NCBI RefSeq assembly: GCF_003813775.1
Contig: NZ_RPDH01000001.1
Span: 930,001 to 994,000 of the forward strand
DNA: 64,000 bases
From: Chitinophaga lutea
Lineage (GTDB): Bacteria; Bacteroidota; Bacteroidia; Chitinophagales; Chitinophagaceae
Direction of reading: 5' to 3'
Shown here piece after piece: positions 8,406 to 18,563 of the stretch (position 1 is its first letter; every line of letters begins with the position of its first letter). Made by a program: the position numbers and the translations under genes. The notes beneath the pieces are model-generated. The model saw only the letters and a program-made list of their open reading frames with translations. It searched no databases and had not been told where the DNA came from.

Positions 8406-9944
8406 ATGACAGAAAAGATATTGATCCTCGATTTCGGTTCCCAATACACACAGCTGATCGCACGCAGCATCCGGGAGCTGAATGTTTATTGTGAAATTCA
8501 ACCATGTACGAAGCCCATTACCTGGGAAGACAGTATTAAAGGTATCATTCTCTCCGGTTCCCCGTTCTCCGTGAACGACCCGCTGGCCCCGGTGGTGGAC
8601 ATCAAAGCCATGGCCGACAGGGTGCCCGTACTGGGCGTTTGCTACGGCGCACAGCTGATGGCCAAGGTATTCGGCGGCGAAGTGGCCAAAAGCAGCCACC
8701 GCGAGTACGGCCGTGCGTTTATGGAGCATGCAGACAAAGAAGAACCGTTATTATACGACATCTCGCCCAAGAGCCAGGTGTGGATGAGCCATGCAGACAC
8801 CATTGTGCGCCTGCCCGAGGCTTTCACCCCCATCGCTCATACCGAAAATATCCCGGTGGCGGCTTTCAAAAGCTTCACACTGGCTAAAAATCCGCTCTTC
8901 GCCCTCCAGTTCCACCCGGAAGTGACCCACTCCCTCGAAGGGAAACAGATCATCCGGAATTTCCTCGTGCATATCTGCGGTATTCACCAGGACTGGACGC
9001 CCGCCGCATTCGTAGCCGAAACGGTGGCCCGTATCAAACGGGAAGTAGGCGACAAAAAAGTGGTGATGGCCCTCAGCGGCGGGGTGGATTCCACCGTGGC
9101 CGCCGAACTGATCCACAAAGCCATCGGCCAGAACCTGTATTGTGTGTTCGTAGACAACGGCCTGCTGCGGAAAGACGAGTTCTCCTCCGTACTGGACTCC
9201 TATAAACACATGGGGCTCAATGTAAAAGGCGTGGACGCCCGTGAACTGTTCTACGGCGAGCTGAAAGGCGTCACCGACCCCGAAACCAAACGCAAGATCA
9301 TCGGCCGCCTCTTCATCGAGGTATTCCAGCAGGAATCCGCCGAACTGAAAGATATCGCCTTCCTGGGCCAGGGCACCATTTACCCGGACGTGATCGAGTC
9401 CGTTTCCGTAAACGGGCCTTCCGCCACCATCAAATCGCACCATAACGTGGGCGGTTTGCCGGAAAAAATGAAGATGGGCCTCGTGGAGCCCCTGCGTTTC
9501 CTCTTTAAAGACGAGGTGCGCCGCGTGGGTAAGGAAATCGGCATCAGCGACATCTTCCTGGCCCGCCACCCCTTCCCCGGACCGGGCCTCGCCATCCGCA
9601 TCCTCGGCGAAATCACCCCCGAAAAAGTGGCCATGCTCCAGGAAGCGGACGCCATCTATATCGAGAACCTCCGCGAATCGGGCCTCTACAACCAGGTCTG
9701 GCAGGCAGGCACCATCCTGCTGCCCGTACAGAGCGTGGGCGTGATGGGCGACGAAAGGACTTACGAATTCACCGTGGCCCTCCGCGCCGTAACGTCTACC
9801 GACGGTATGACGGCCGACTGGGCGCATCTCCCGTACGAATTCCTTGCAAAAGTTTCCAACGACATTATCAATAAGGTAAAAGGTATCAACCGCGTGGTGT
9901 ACGACATCAGCTCCAAACCGCCGGCCACTATCGAGTGGGAATAA
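8406..9944 (+). CDS. guaA: GMP synthase (glutamine-hydrolysing)
   Basis: A 512-residue GMP synthase that converts XMP to GMP using glutamine and ATP, the last step of guanine nucleotide synthesis in the cytoplasm. The N-terminal class I amidotransferase shows the nucleophile elbow GVCYGAQ and the later HPE triad segment (QFHPEVTHS). The ATP-pyrophosphatase domain shows the P-loop ALSGGVDST, and the C-terminus ends in the conserved dimerisation segment closing with PPATIEWE. Length matches the family. I use the ATG at 8406 ([11 protein letters not shown]); an upstream in-frame ATG at 8379 would start before the probable promoter box. It stands alone on this strand. Confidence 0.97.
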   Translation: MTEKILILDFGSQYTQLIARSIRELNVYCEIQPCTKPITWEDSIKGIILSGSPFSVNDPLAPVVDIKAMADRVPVLGVCYGAQLMAKVFGGEVAKSSHREYGRAFMEHADKEEPLLYDISPKSQVWMSHADTIVRLPEAFTPIAHTENIPVAAFKSFTLAKNPLFALQFHPEVTHSLEGKQIIRNFLVHICGIHQDWTPAAFVAETVARIKREVGDKKVVMALSGGVDSTVAAELIHKAIGQNLYCVFVDNGLLRKDEFSSVLDSYKHMGLNVKGVDARELFYGELKGVTDPETKRKIIGRLFIEVFQQESAELKDIAFLGQGTIYPDVIESVSVNGPSATIKSHHNVGGLPEKMKMGLVEPLRFLFKDEVRRVGKEIGISDIFLARHPFPGPGLAIRILGEITPEKVAMLQEADAIYIENLRESGLYNQVWQAGTILLPVQSVGVMGDERTYEFTVALRAVTSTDGMTADWAHLPYEFLAKVSNDIINKVKGINRVVYDISSKPPATIEWE

Positions 9945-9959
9945 TCTATCATATGTCCT

Positions 9960-10021
9960 GATTACGAATTACGATCAGGCCGCTGCCCCCGGGTATGCAG
10001 GCCGGGCCGTAATTCGTAATC
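9960..10021. terminator. inverted repeat after guaA, terminator-like
   Basis: The arms GATTACGAATTACG (9960-9973) and CGTAATTCGTAATC (10008-10021) are perfectly complementary over 14 bp and are followed by GTCTTTT. The stem could end guaA transcription. The same ATTACGAATT word occurs again in an inverted repeat upstream of tyrS (60658-60689), so it may belong to a small dispersed palindrome family. Confidence 0.6.
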
Positions 10022-10058
10022 GTCTTTTACGGAATGATTTTTGCAAATTTGGCACTGT

Positions 10059-11387
10059 ATGAACCGAATGAAATCTTTAACCAGTCTTGCCGTGATCGCC
10101 ACCCTGCTGGTAACGCTGCAGGCCTGTAGCATTTTCCGCTCGGCGCCGGCTAAAACCGACGGCCCTCCGCCGGAACTGTCGAAGCCCACGAAACCCGAGG
10201 AAAAGAAACCCGAAGAAAAGAAACCCGAAGCAAAAGCGCCATTCAACGTGCCTGCTTTTGCCAAAGAAGTAAAACGCAGCAGCTACAACATCGCCGTATT
10301 TGCCCCGCTTTACCTCGATTCGGTATTTGCCACCTCCCTCGAGATCCCCGGCCGCACCATGCCGCGGTATGTACTGCCCGGCCTCGAGTTCTATGAGGGC
10401 GTGCAACTGGCCCTCGATTCCCTGCAAAGCCAGGGCGCGAAACTGAACGTGACCGTGTACGACAACAAATCCCGCAACAACGACGTGGCCAGCCTCATCC
10501 GCAACCGGCTGCTCGACAATACCGACCTGATCATCGGCGCGGTGAGCACCCCGGAGTTCAAGCCCCTCAGCGACTTTGCCAAACAGAAAGAGATCAACCT
10601 CGTATCCGCCACCTACCCCAACGATGCCGGCATCACCGATAACCCGTTCCTGCTCATCAGCAACAGCACCCTGCGCTCGCACGTGGAAGCCATGCACGAT
10701 TACGCGCAGAGAGGGTTCGCCAATAAAAACATCTTGGTGGTAAGAAGGGCCAGCAACTTCGAAGCCGGCATCGCCGGTAATATCAAAGCCGCTTACGATA
10801 AACTGAGCTACGATAAAAAGAGCCGCGTGCGCGAAGTGATCTGGAACGACGCCACCACCGACCTGCAGCTGACGCAATACCTGCTGACGGACCGTCCCAA
10901 CCTGCTCATCGTCACCGCGCTCGACGAGGCCGGCGCCAAATCCATCCTGCGCAAGCTGGCGGCCCACAAAGCCACCTACCCCATGCAGGTATTCGGCATG
11001 CCCACCTGGGACGTGATGAAGTTCAAGGAGCCGGAATTCGCGGGCATCACCATGTATTATTCCTCTCCGTATTACAACGAAAAAACGGACCTGTACAGCC
11101 GCTACATCACCGACCATTTCCGGAAAGTGTATAAATCGCGCCCGTCCGACATGGCCTTCAAAGGTTTCGAGCTCACGTATTATTTCGTGAAACTGCTCAT
11201 GCAGGACGGCGTGTATTTCAACAAAGACCTGAACAAACCGGCCAACCGCGTGTTCACGAGCTTCAACTTCCAGCCCGTGTACCTGAAAGACGGTGCGGCG
11301 GACATGCCCGATTATTTCGAGAACAAAAATATTTATATCATCCAGAAAGGCGACAGCGCCGACTTCCGGATGAATACCGCATTGTAA
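10059..11387 (+). CDS. type 1 periplasmic-binding-protein-like lipoprotein
   Basis: A 442-residue lipoprotein with a signal peptide ending in LQAC (Cys23). A Pro/Lys/Glu-rich linker with repeated KKPEE words (about residues 40-60) leads to a domain resembling the leucine/branched-chain amino-acid binding fold (Peripla_BP_6), for instance NIAVFAPLYLDS followed later by LIIGAVSTPEFKPLSDFAKQ. No ABC permease or ATPase is adjacent, so it may be a tethered sensor or scaffold rather than a transport component. I use the ATG at 10059; an upstream TTG at 10041 is less likely. It is bounded by an inverted repeat on one side and a strong terminator on the other, so it is probably monocistronic. Confidence 0.82.
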   Translation: MNRMKSLTSLAVIATLLVTLQACSIFRSAPAKTDGPPPELSKPTKPEEKKPEEKKPEAKAPFNVPAFAKEVKRSSYNIAVFAPLYLDSVFATSLEIPGRTMPRYVLPGLEFYEGVQLALDSLQSQGAKLNVTVYDNKSRNNDVASLIRNRLLDNTDLIIGAVSTPEFKPLSDFAKQKEINLVSATYPNDAGITDNPFLLISNSTLRSHVEAMHDYAQRGFANKNILVVRRASNFEAGIAGNIKAAYDKLSYDKKSRVREVIWNDATTDLQLTQYLLTDRPNLLIVTALDEAGAKSILRKLAAHKATYPMQVFGMPTWDVMKFKEPEFAGITMYYSSPYYNEKTDLYSRYITDHFRKVYKSRPSDMAFKGFELTYYFVKLLMQDGVYFNKDLNKPANRVFTSFNFQPVYLKDGAADMPDYFENKNIYIIQKGDSADFRMNTAL

Positions 11388-11408
11388 CACCACATCCTGT
11401 TCAAAGCG

Positions 11409-11446
11409 AAAGCCGCATGGTACCGGAAGGGCATGCGGCTTTTTTG
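11409..11446 (+). terminator. rho-independent terminator
   Basis: AAAGCCGCATG and CATGCGGCTTT form an 11-bp stem around a 12-nt loop and run into TTTTTG. It lies 21 nt after the stop of the binding-protein gene. Confidence 0.85.
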
Positions 11447-11530
11447 TTGCTTGCAAAGAATGGATCCTTTTTACTAATTTTAAGTTGCAATCAACCAGAA
11501 TTTAATCGCCGGGAGGGGCCATACATCGGG

Positions 11531-12097
11531 ATGAGCAGTAAATTAAATAATGAGGACGTGCTGCTGGCGGGCATCGCAGAGGCAGACGGGAAGGCGTTTG
11601 AAACCATCGTCCATCATTATTATCCGCGACTGCTCCCCTTTACCGCCAACCTCACCAAAAACCGGCATGTAGCCGAAGAGATCGTGCAGGAAGTATTTCT
11701 CCGCCTCTGGCAGCAACGGCACGACACGGCGCGCATCTATCATCTCAGCTCCTGGCTGTTCACCATCGCTTCCAACCTGTCGCTCACCTACCTGAAAAGG
11801 AAAGCCGTGGAAGGGCGCCTGCTGCAACTGCTCCGCGACCGGCAGCCGGACCGTACCCTCAACACTGAAGAACAGGTATACTGGAAAGAAAGCGGGCTGC
11901 TCCTCCGCGAAGCCGTACTGCGGTTGCCCCCGCAACAGAAGCTGGTGTATGAACTGAGCCGCCACGAAGGGCTCAGCACCCGGGAAATCGCCAACCGGCT
12001 GCAGCTTTCACCCAATACCGTCAAGAATCACCTCGTTAAAGCCCTGCAAACCATCCGGGATTTTGTGCGTCGCTCCACCGGGCTGTACTTTTTTTAA
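11531..12097 (+). CDS. ECF RNA polymerase sigma factor, FecI-like
   Basis: A 188-residue sigma-70 family factor of the extracytoplasmic function group. Region 2 is visible in AEEIVQEVFLRLWQQR and region 4 in LSTREIANRLQLSPNTVKNH, the helix-turn-helix that reads the -35 element. Start at 11531 (MSSKLNNEDVLL), preceded by a purine-rich stretch at 11511-11518; earlier in-frame methionines lie in the terminator of the preceding gene. It is followed by a FecR anti-sigma and an STN-bearing SusC, the standard three-part cell-surface signalling set in Bacteroidota. It should direct transcription of the downstream SusC/SusD operon when the anti-sigma is released. Confidence 0.95.
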   Translation: MSSKLNNEDVLLAGIAEADGKAFETIVHHYYPRLLPFTANLTKNRHVAEEIVQEVFLRLWQQRHDTARIYHLSSWLFTIASNLSLTYLKRKAVEGRLLQLLRDRQPDRTLNTEEQVYWKESGLLLREAVLRLPPQQKLVYELSRHEGLSTREIANRLQLSPNTVKNHLVKALQTIRDFVRRSTGLYFF

Positions 12098-12169
12098 TTT
12101 TTTTTCGGACGGACTAGTCCTACCATCTCACCTGATAGTTATATATCTGTAGCGCAATTCTATTCCACT

Positions 12170-13351
12170 ATGTTAACACATGAACACGAAAGGCTGAAGC
12201 AGCTGCTGGCCCGGTATGCCGATGGCAGCATCGGCAGCGGTGAAGCGGAGGAACTGTCCCGCTTCCTGCGGGACGACCGGTACGATGAGGCCATCACGGG
12301 CATACTTTCGGCGATGGCCGACAGTGTAGTGCCTGAAGAGGCGGACGCCGCCGCCATCAACCGGATGATCCTGCGGGTAAGGGAAGCGGCGGACGAACGT
12401 GCGGCAACACCCGTGAAGCGGCTTCCGTTATGGGTGAAGCTCGCCGCGGCGGCAGTCATTGTGGGCGTGTGCAGCATAGGAGGATATTTTCTGCTGAACG
12501 ATCAGCAACAGCCTGCCGCTACCGTGCAGCGTTACCGCAACGATGTACAGCCCGGCGGCAACCGGGCGATGCTCACACTGTCTGACGGCAGCACCATCAG
12601 TCTCGACGATGCCCAACAGGGAACGGTGATGCAGCAGGGCGGCATGCAGGCGGTGAAAACGGCCGAGGGAGAGCTCTCCTACAGCGGGCAATCCGCGCCG
12701 GGAGAGGCGGTACAGTACAACACCCTCACCACCCCGGTGGGCGGGCAGTACCGGATCACCCTGCCAGATGGTACCGGCGTGTGGCTGAATGCCGGCAGCT
12801 CCCTCCGCTACCCCACCGCTTTCACGGGGCATGCCCGGAATGTGGAACTGACGGGAGAAGCTTATTTCGAGATCGCCAAAGACGCGTCGAAACCGTTTTT
12901 TGTGCGGGCGGATAATCAACTGACGATTGAAGTACTGGGCACCCGGTTCAACGTACAGGCTTACGCGGACGATCAGCGCATCACCACTACCCTGCTGCAG
13001 GGCGCGGTGAATGTGCGGAAAGACGGGCAGGCGAAACTGCTGGCGCCCGGGCAGCAGGCGGTGTCCATAGGGGATAATACCGTGAGTGTGCTGCATGATG
13101 CGGACACAGAAAGCGCCGTGGCCTGGAAAAACGGGTTGTTCAGGTTCGATGAGGCCAACATAGAAACGGTGATGAAACAACTCTCCCGCTGGTACGGCAT
13201 CAGCGTGGTGTACAGGGGAGCGCCCGTGAAAGAATACTTTACCGCCACCATTCCGCGGAATGTGCCGGTGTCGAAAGTATTCGAACTGCTGGAATTGACG
13301 GGGCTCGTTCATTTTGAAATCGAGGGAAAACAGGTGACGGTAACGCCCTGA
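12170..13351 (+). CDS. FecR-family anti-sigma factor
   Basis: A 393-residue inner-membrane regulator. The cytoplasmic N-terminal part (residues 1-83) should hold the sigma factor. A single transmembrane helix follows at about 85-107 (LWVKLAAAAVIVGVCSIGGY), then a periplasmic FecR domain (for example TPVGGQYRITLPDGTGVWLN) and a C-terminal DUF4974 domain that resembles STN. It would pass the signal from the SusC STN domain to the sigma factor. It starts 73 nt after the sigma gene. A 10-bp palindrome, GGACTAGTCC, lies between them at 12111-12120. The last nine codons, with the stop, are duplicated downstream (see 13325-13458). Confidence 0.95.
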   Translation: MLTHEHERLKQLLARYADGSIGSGEAEELSRFLRDDRYDEAITGILSAMADSVVPEEADAAAINRMILRVREAADERAATPVKRLPLWVKLAAAAVIVGVCSIGGYFLLNDQQQPAATVQRYRNDVQPGGNRAMLTLSDGSTISLDDAQQGTVMQQGGMQAVKTAEGELSYSGQSAPGEAVQYNTLTTPVGGQYRITLPDGTGVWLNAGSSLRYPTAFTGHARNVELTGEAYFEIAKDASKPFFVRADNQLTIEVLGTRFNVQAYADDQRITTTLLQGAVNVRKDGQAKLLAPGQQAVSIGDNTVSVLHDADTESAVAWKNGLFRFDEANIETVMKQLSRWYGISVVYRGAPVKEYFTATIPRNVPVSKVFELLELTGLVHFEIEGKQVTVTP

Positions 13352-13458
13352 TATCCTTTATTGCATACAACCAGAAAGACATGATTAAACAGGAAAACAG
13401 GTGACAGTAACGCCCTGGTATCCGTTATTGCATAAAACCAGAAAGACATGATTAAACA
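13325..13458 (+). repeat. 67-bp tandem duplication of the fecR 3' end
   Basis: Copy 1 (13325-13391) spans the last codons, stop and first 40 bp downstream of fecR. Copy 2 (13392-13458) follows directly and differs at only four of 67 positions by my alignment. One of those changes turns the fecR TGA into TGG. Both copies end in ATGATTAAACA. The duplication sits in the leader of the SusC gene. Confidence 0.9.
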
Positions 13459-13481
13459 ACCAACCATTACTCATTAAAAAT

Positions 13482-13509
13482 CCCGTAGCGGTATGCGGCC
13501 GCTATCGGG
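13482..13509. promoter_or_regulatory. GC-rich hairpin in the SusC leader
   Basis: CCCGTAGCGG and CCGCTATCGGG pair with one bulged base around a short loop, about 60 nt before the SusC ATG. On the minus strand it is followed by ATTTTTAA, so it could act as a minus-strand terminator. In the plus-strand transcript it would be a leader stem without a U-tract. Its function is unknown. Confidence 0.45.
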
Positions 13510-13569
13510 ATAAGATGAGTAATCTGAATCGTAGAGGTATTCGTTTTTACATCACCCAAAATCAAATGT

Positions 13570-16500
13570 ATGACATTCACTGCTTGGTGCCAAAAGCAGC
13601 GGGGCATTTCATGCTCCCACACCAACCAACATCGCAGCGCCCGGAGAGCCGGCCTGCTTACGCTCCTTATCCTCCTTACCACCGTGGCCGGCTACACGCA
13701 GACGGTCACCCTGAAATTCAGGAATGAGCCGCTGGCGAAAGTGTTCCGGGAAATTGAGAAACAGACGGACTTCACTTTCGTGTACGGCAAATCTTTGCTC
13801 GACAATGCCCGGAAAGTAGACATCGCCGTGGAAAAGGTGCCGCTGAAAATTGCGCTGGACATCTGTTTCAAAGACCAGGGGCTCTCCTATGCCATCCGCG
13901 ACAACCGCTATATCGTGGTCACGCGGGCCGCTATTTCCGGCAACGTATCCACCTCCCAGGCGGTGCCGTTGGTGAGAGGGCGGGTAACGGATGAAACGGG
14001 CGTCCCGCTCGCAGGCGTAACGGTCAAAACCACCCATAAAAGCAACAGTACGATGGTGGTGGCCAATACCGATGCAAACGGTTACTTCAACATCAGGGTG
14101 CCGGATAATACGACGCTGGAGTATTCGATGATCGGCTACCACCCCTTTAGCGGCATTGCGCGGCAGGAAGAGAACCAGCAGATCAAGCTGGCCCTCGCCA
14201 CCTCCCGGCTCGAAGAGCTGATAATTACCGGCTACTCCGCCAGGAGCGCCAAAGAGGTGACCGGCGCCGTGCAGAAAGTAACGGGCGATGAGCTGCGGAA
14301 AGGCGTTGCCACCCCCAACGCATTGTCGATGCTCAAAGGCAAAACCACCGGCCTGTACATCACCGAAACCAGCGGTGAAGCCGGCGCAAAGGGGCAGGTG
14401 ATCGAAAGAGGACAATCGTCTTTACCGGTTGCCCCCAACACCAACCCTTACTATGGCCCGCTGCTGGTAGTAGACGGCGTGATCACCAACTACCAGGCCC
14501 TCCAGGACGCGGTGAACCCCGCGGACGTGGAAGATATCACCATCCTGAAAGATGCTTCCTCCACCGCCATCTACGGCTCCCGCGCCGCACAGGGCGTGAT
14601 CGTGGTCACCACGAAAAGAGGGAAACAGGGGAAACTCTCCGCCAACCTCACCATGCAGTACGGCGCACTGCAGCCCAAACGCAACATCCGGTTCATGACA
14701 ACGTCCGAGCTGATCTCGTTCATGGACAAACAGATGGTGCGCTACTGGGAACAAACACCTTCCATCCGCACACAGTTCCCCAACGTGAATGATTTTGTGA
14801 ACCAGCGGAGGACGTATTCAGACGCCGACCGCAACAATAATTTCAACTGGGAGGATGCCATTTACAGCAACGGCGATTTCCGGAACACGGAGCTCAGCAT
14901 CAACAGCGGCTCCGAAAAAACGAAATTCTACGGCGGCATTGCCTGGTATAAGGAAAACGGCGCGCTGTACGACAACTCGTTCGACCGGAAAAGCATCCGC
15001 CTCAACATCGACCAGCAGATCTCCCCACGTTTTACCGCCACCATCAACATCAGTTCCATGGTGGACGTCACGGAAAAACGCAACGGCATCCCCGAACTGT
15101 ACATGATCCAGCCGTTCATGAATCCCTATAACCCGGATGGCACCCTGGCAGACAGCATACCGGTCAAACAATCCAATAACTACGGCCCGGCGTTTACGAC
15201 CTGGACGCAGAACTTCCTCGCCGAAACACCATACGACAATACGAGGATCACGAAGTTTCACAACCACCTTGGCGCATTGAAACTGAAATACGACATCTTT
15301 CCCTGGCTGTATATCCAGAGTTCCAACTCGCTGACCTACACCAACTCCAGCGTCAACTCCTACCTCGACCCGCGTTCGTATTCCGGCAAATACGGCGGCT
15401 TCCCTTACCTGTTTACCCCATCCAGCCCCATATTGCCCAACGGCACGCTGCAGCTCGACGACAGGAAAGCCACCGATTACCTCACGTCCAACACGCTGAA
15501 CTTCCGCAAAGGCTACGGCAAACATTCCGTGAGCGCACTGATTGGCCAGGAATGGGGCAAACGCACGCTCGACGTGATCACCACGAACCTCTACAACATG
15601 ATGCCCGGCGAAAGGAATGCAGGCGCGGCCAAAGGCATCGGTGATGCCATTTACCTTGCCTACATCACACCCGCCACACCGCCCGCGGTGCCCACCGGCA
15701 GTTACGCGGAAAGGGCCACCTTCTCCGTGTTCGGGCAGGCGGACTATAACTACGATCAGCGGTATTATGCAACGCTTTCAGCCCGTACGGATGCTACCAC
15801 CAACTTCGGCCGCGACAAACGGTACGGCACCTTCTACTCTGTGAGCGGTGGCTGGCTGCTCTCGCGCGAATCTTTCCTGGTGGACAACAAAACCATCAGC
15901 ACCTTGCGCCTGCGCGCGGCATACGGCACTTCCGGCCGCGACCTGGGAGACGCCTACATGAATACCACGCTTTATACGGACGGCGCGCGGTATGGCGCAC
16001 AGAACAATATCGGTTCCACCATTTCGCAACTGGCCAACCCCTCCATTTCGTGGGAAACGATGTACAATACCAACCTCGGGCTGGATGCCGGTTTGTGGGA
16101 CCGCGTGCAGGTCACCCTCGACGTATACCACAAGCGAAGCGCCGGATTGTTGCAGCAGGTAACGCTCACTTCCGCACAGGGCTCGCTCAGCCAGTACCAG
16201 AACATCGGAGAGATCATCAACAAGGGCCTGGAGCTGATGCTCAATACGCACAACGTAAAAAGCCCCCGGTTCAACTGGCACACCAACTTCAACATCAGCT
16301 TCAACCGGAACAACATTTCCGCGCTCTACCAGGATTCGCTGCGGGATAACTACTCCGGCGCCTACTACCGCAAAATCGGTGAAGACATCAACGTGATCAA
16401 AGCCATCCGCTATGTGGGCATCAATCCCGCCAACGGCCACATGATCCATGAGAATTTCGATGCTTCCGGAAAAAGGGTGGAAGTGGAAGGTATCGGCGCC

Positions 16501-17073
16501 ACGGCCAAACTCGCCAACTGGCAGGTGGTCGGTTCCGCCACACCGAAGTTCTTCGGCGGCTTCACCAACACTTTCAAATTCGACAATTTCACCCTGAACG
16601 TGGAATGGTGGTTCCAGTATGGCAACTACGTGATGATGGCGCTGGTGAATAACTTCCAGTCGCCCACTTCGCCCCGCCTGGGCCGCAACAACGTGGTGTT
16701 CGGCAGCAACCAGCGCATCTGGGAAAAAGCCGGCGACACCGACGCCAACTATCCCGACATATTCAGCACTAATCCGAATGCCTGGAGCGCTCTTACCTAC
16801 CGCTCTTCCCGGTTGTGGGGCGATGCCAGCCATGCGCGGCTGAGGAACGTACGGCTATCGTACGACCTCCCGCAGCGCCTCGTGCGCCAGTGGAAAATGC
16901 AGAACATCTCCGTGTATGTGAGTGGTGATAACCTCGCCGTGCTCAAGAAAAAAGACTTTGTGGGCGCGGACCCCGAGGGCGCTACGCTCGGTAGCAGCAC
17001 TGCTTACGGAGGCGTCGGCATCGGTTTCGCCAACTCCAGGAGATACCTGGCCGGTTTGAACGTATCATTCTAA
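13570..17073 (+). CDS. SusC/RagA-type TonB-dependent transporter with STN signalling domain
   Basis: A 1167-residue outer-membrane transporter. In order: a long charged n-region and signal peptide (to about residue 45), an STN secretin/TonB short domain (about 50-105, FREIEKQTDFTFVYG), a carboxypeptidase-regulatory-like domain (about 130-215), a plug domain (TILKDASSTAIYGSRAAQGV) and a 22-strand barrel ending in an aromatic residue (LAGLNVSF). It imports an unknown ligand with its SusD partner using TonB energy. The STN domain, together with the upstream sigma and FecR genes, indicates ligand-dependent transcriptional control. The ATG at 13570 is the only in-frame start ahead of the signal peptide. 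Confidence 0.96.
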   Translation: MTFTAWCQKQRGISCSHTNQHRSARRAGLLTLLILLTTVAGYTQTVTLKFRNEPLAKVFREIEKQTDFTFVYGKSLLDNARKVDIAVEKVPLKIALDICFKDQGLSYAIRDNRYIVVTRAAISGNVSTSQAVPLVRGRVTDETGVPLAGVTVKTTHKSNSTMVVANTDANGYFNIRVPDNTTLEYSMIGYHPFSGIARQEENQQIKLALATSRLEELIITGYSARSAKEVTGAVQKVTGDELRKGVATPNALSMLKGKTTGLYITETSGEAGAKGQVIERGQSSLPVAPNTNPYYGPLLVVDGVITNYQALQDAVNPADVEDITILKDASSTAIYGSRAAQGVIVVTTKRGKQGKLSANLTMQYGALQPKRNIRFMTTSELISFMDKQMVRYWEQTPSIRTQFPNVNDFVNQRRTYSDADRNNNFNWEDAIYSNGDFRNTELSINSGSEKTKFYGGIAWYKENGALYDNSFDRKSIRLNIDQQISPRFTATINISSMVDVTEKRNGIPELYMIQPFMNPYNPDGTLADSIPVKQSNNYGPAFTTWTQNFLAETPYDNTRITKFHNHLGALKLKYDIFPWLYIQSSNSLTYTNSSVNSYLDPRSYSGKYGGFPYLFTPSSPILPNGTLQLDDRKATDYLTSNTLNFRKGYGKHSVSALIGQEWGKRTLDVITTNLYNMMPGERNAGAAKGIGDAIYLAYITPATPPAVPTGSYAERATFSVFGQADYNYDQRYYATLSARTDATTNFGRDKRYGTFYSVSGGWLLSRESFLVDNKTISTLRLRAAYGTSGRDLGDAYMNTTLYTDGARYGAQNNIGSTISQLANPSISWETMYNTNLGLDAGLWDRVQVTLDVYHKRSAGLLQQVTLTSAQGSLSQYQNIGEIINKGLELMLNTHNVKSPRFNWHTNFNISFNRNNISALYQDSLRDNYSGAYYRKIGEDINVIKAIRYVGINPANGHMIHENFDASGKRVEVEGIGATAKLANWQVVGSATPKFFGGFTNTFKFDNFTLNVEWWFQYGNYVMMALVNNFQSPTSPRLGRNNVVFGSNQRIWEKAGDTDANYPDIFSTNPNAWSALTYRSSRLWGDASHARLRNVRLSYDLPQRLVRQWKMQNISVYVSGDNLAVLKKKDFVGADPEGATLGSSTAYGGVGIGFANSRRYLAGLNVSF

Positions 17074-17084
17074 AAAAGACGACC

Positions 17085-18551
17085 ATGAAATTAAGAACAA
17101 CATACATCGCTATACTGCTGGCTGCGTTGGGAGGTACCAGCGCCTGCAACAAACAACTGGACAAACTGCGGCCGCATAACGTCACTTTTGAAGAGCAGCA
17201 GTTTTCATCGCCGGCCGGTTACACCAAAGCCGTATGGGGCGTTTACGCCGGGGTGGCCGGCAGAGCGGTTACGGGCGGCTTCAATTACAACGACATGCAG
17301 CTGTTCCTCTCGGAATCGCACGGCAACAACATCCGGGCGCTCGATGCGGCCGTCAATAGATACACCGATGCCTTCAACTATCTCAATTCCGGGGAAAAGG
17401 ACCTCTCACTTACGTACGATTACTGGAGAGGAAGCTATAGTTGCATGCTGCAGATCAACAAAATCCTGGCACATGTAAAAGACGGGGAAACGAACCCCGA
17501 GATCCTCCAGGCCAAAGGCGAGGCATTGTTCCTGCGGGCGTATGTTTATTTTAACCTCGTGCGCCTGTACGGCAGGCCGTATTACCAGAATGCGGCCGGC
17601 AATCCGGGTGTGATGCTGATCGTGACCGACAACAACGGCATCAGCTTTGCGCCGCCCCGCGCCACTGTGAAGGAAACGTACAGCCAGGTGGCGGCCGACC
17701 TCGAAGCCGCTTTGCCCCTGCTGAAGCAGAACAAAGGCAACAGCTTCGCCGGCAGGTACGCCGCCTTCGCCCTGCTTTCCCGTCTGTATCTTTACATGGG
17801 CGGCACTTTCGCGCAACCGGACAATGCCGCTAACCAGAAAGCCAAAGCGTATGCGGATTCTGTTATCCTGAACGGCGGATACACGCTGTTGCAAGGCGCC
17901 GCCTATACCGGTTATTATAACAGCGACAACCCGGCCAACAAGGAAGATGTATTTGCCATCAACGCACAATACGCCAACGGCCTTATCAGCAACCTGTACG
18001 CCATGCCGTCACAGATCAACTATTCCGGCGGGCTGTACCGCCCTTCCCCCGATCTGCTCGGTTTGCTCAGAAGCAACGACCTGCGCAGGAAGTTCTATGT
18101 GAAGAATGTTACGCCGGGCAATCCCAACGATTCGCTGGCCTGCGCGAAGTATATGCTGGGATATGTTTCCCTCTACAGCCAGTCGCCCGCCCGCTACCTG
18201 CGCCTCGCCGAAATGTACCTGAACCGGGCGGAAGCCGCAGTGAAAACCGGTGATAACAACACCGCGCTGGCCGATCTGAACACCATCCGCTTGCGCGCCG
18301 GCATCGGCGACACTACCGGCCTCAGCGGGCAGGCGCTCTTCGATGAAATCCTCAAACAAAGGCGGCTGGAACTGGCGTTTGAAGGGCACGTCAGCTACGA
18401 CTATTTCCGCAACGGTTTGCCGATGGTGCGCAACTACGCCTCCGGCAATTCGGGGCCGATGACTATCCAGGCCACCGATCCCAAAGTGGTGATGCGCGTG
18501 CCCATCGATGAAATCACCGGCAACCCGAACCTGAAACAGAACGAACAGTAA
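17085..18551 (+). CDS. SusD/RagB-like nutrient-binding lipoprotein
   Basis: A 488-residue outer-membrane lipoprotein with a lipobox at SACN (Cys21). The SusD N-terminal helical region and the C-terminal RagB/SusD segment (YLRLAEMYLNRAEA, then KQRRLELAFEGH) are both visible. It caps the SusC barrel and captures the substrate. It begins 11 nt after SusC. No glycoside hydrolase, sulfatase or peptidase gene accompanies the pair, so the ligand cannot be guessed from neighbours; the two thioredoxin-like proteins downstream are the only companions. Confidence 0.95.
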   Translation: MKLRTTYIAILLAALGGTSACNKQLDKLRPHNVTFEEQQFSSPAGYTKAVWGVYAGVAGRAVTGGFNYNDMQLFLSESHGNNIRALDAAVNRYTDAFNYLNSGEKDLSLTYDYWRGSYSCMLQINKILAHVKDGETNPEILQAKGEALFLRAYVYFNLVRLYGRPYYQNAAGNPGVMLIVTDNNGISFAPPRATVKETYSQVAADLEAALPLLKQNKGNSFAGRYAAFALLSRLYLYMGGTFAQPDNAANQKAKAYADSVILNGGYTLLQGAAYTGYYNSDNPANKEDVFAINAQYANGLISNLYAMPSQINYSGGLYRPSPDLLGLLRSNDLRRKFYVKNVTPGNPNDSLACAKYMLGYVSLYSQSPARYLRLAEMYLNRAEAAVKTGDNNTALADLNTIRLRAGIGDTTGLSGQALFDEILKQRRLELAFEGHVSYDYFRNGLPMVRNYASGNSGPMTIQATDPKVVMRVPIDEITGNPNLKQNEQ

Positions 18552-18563
18552 ATTCACATCCAT

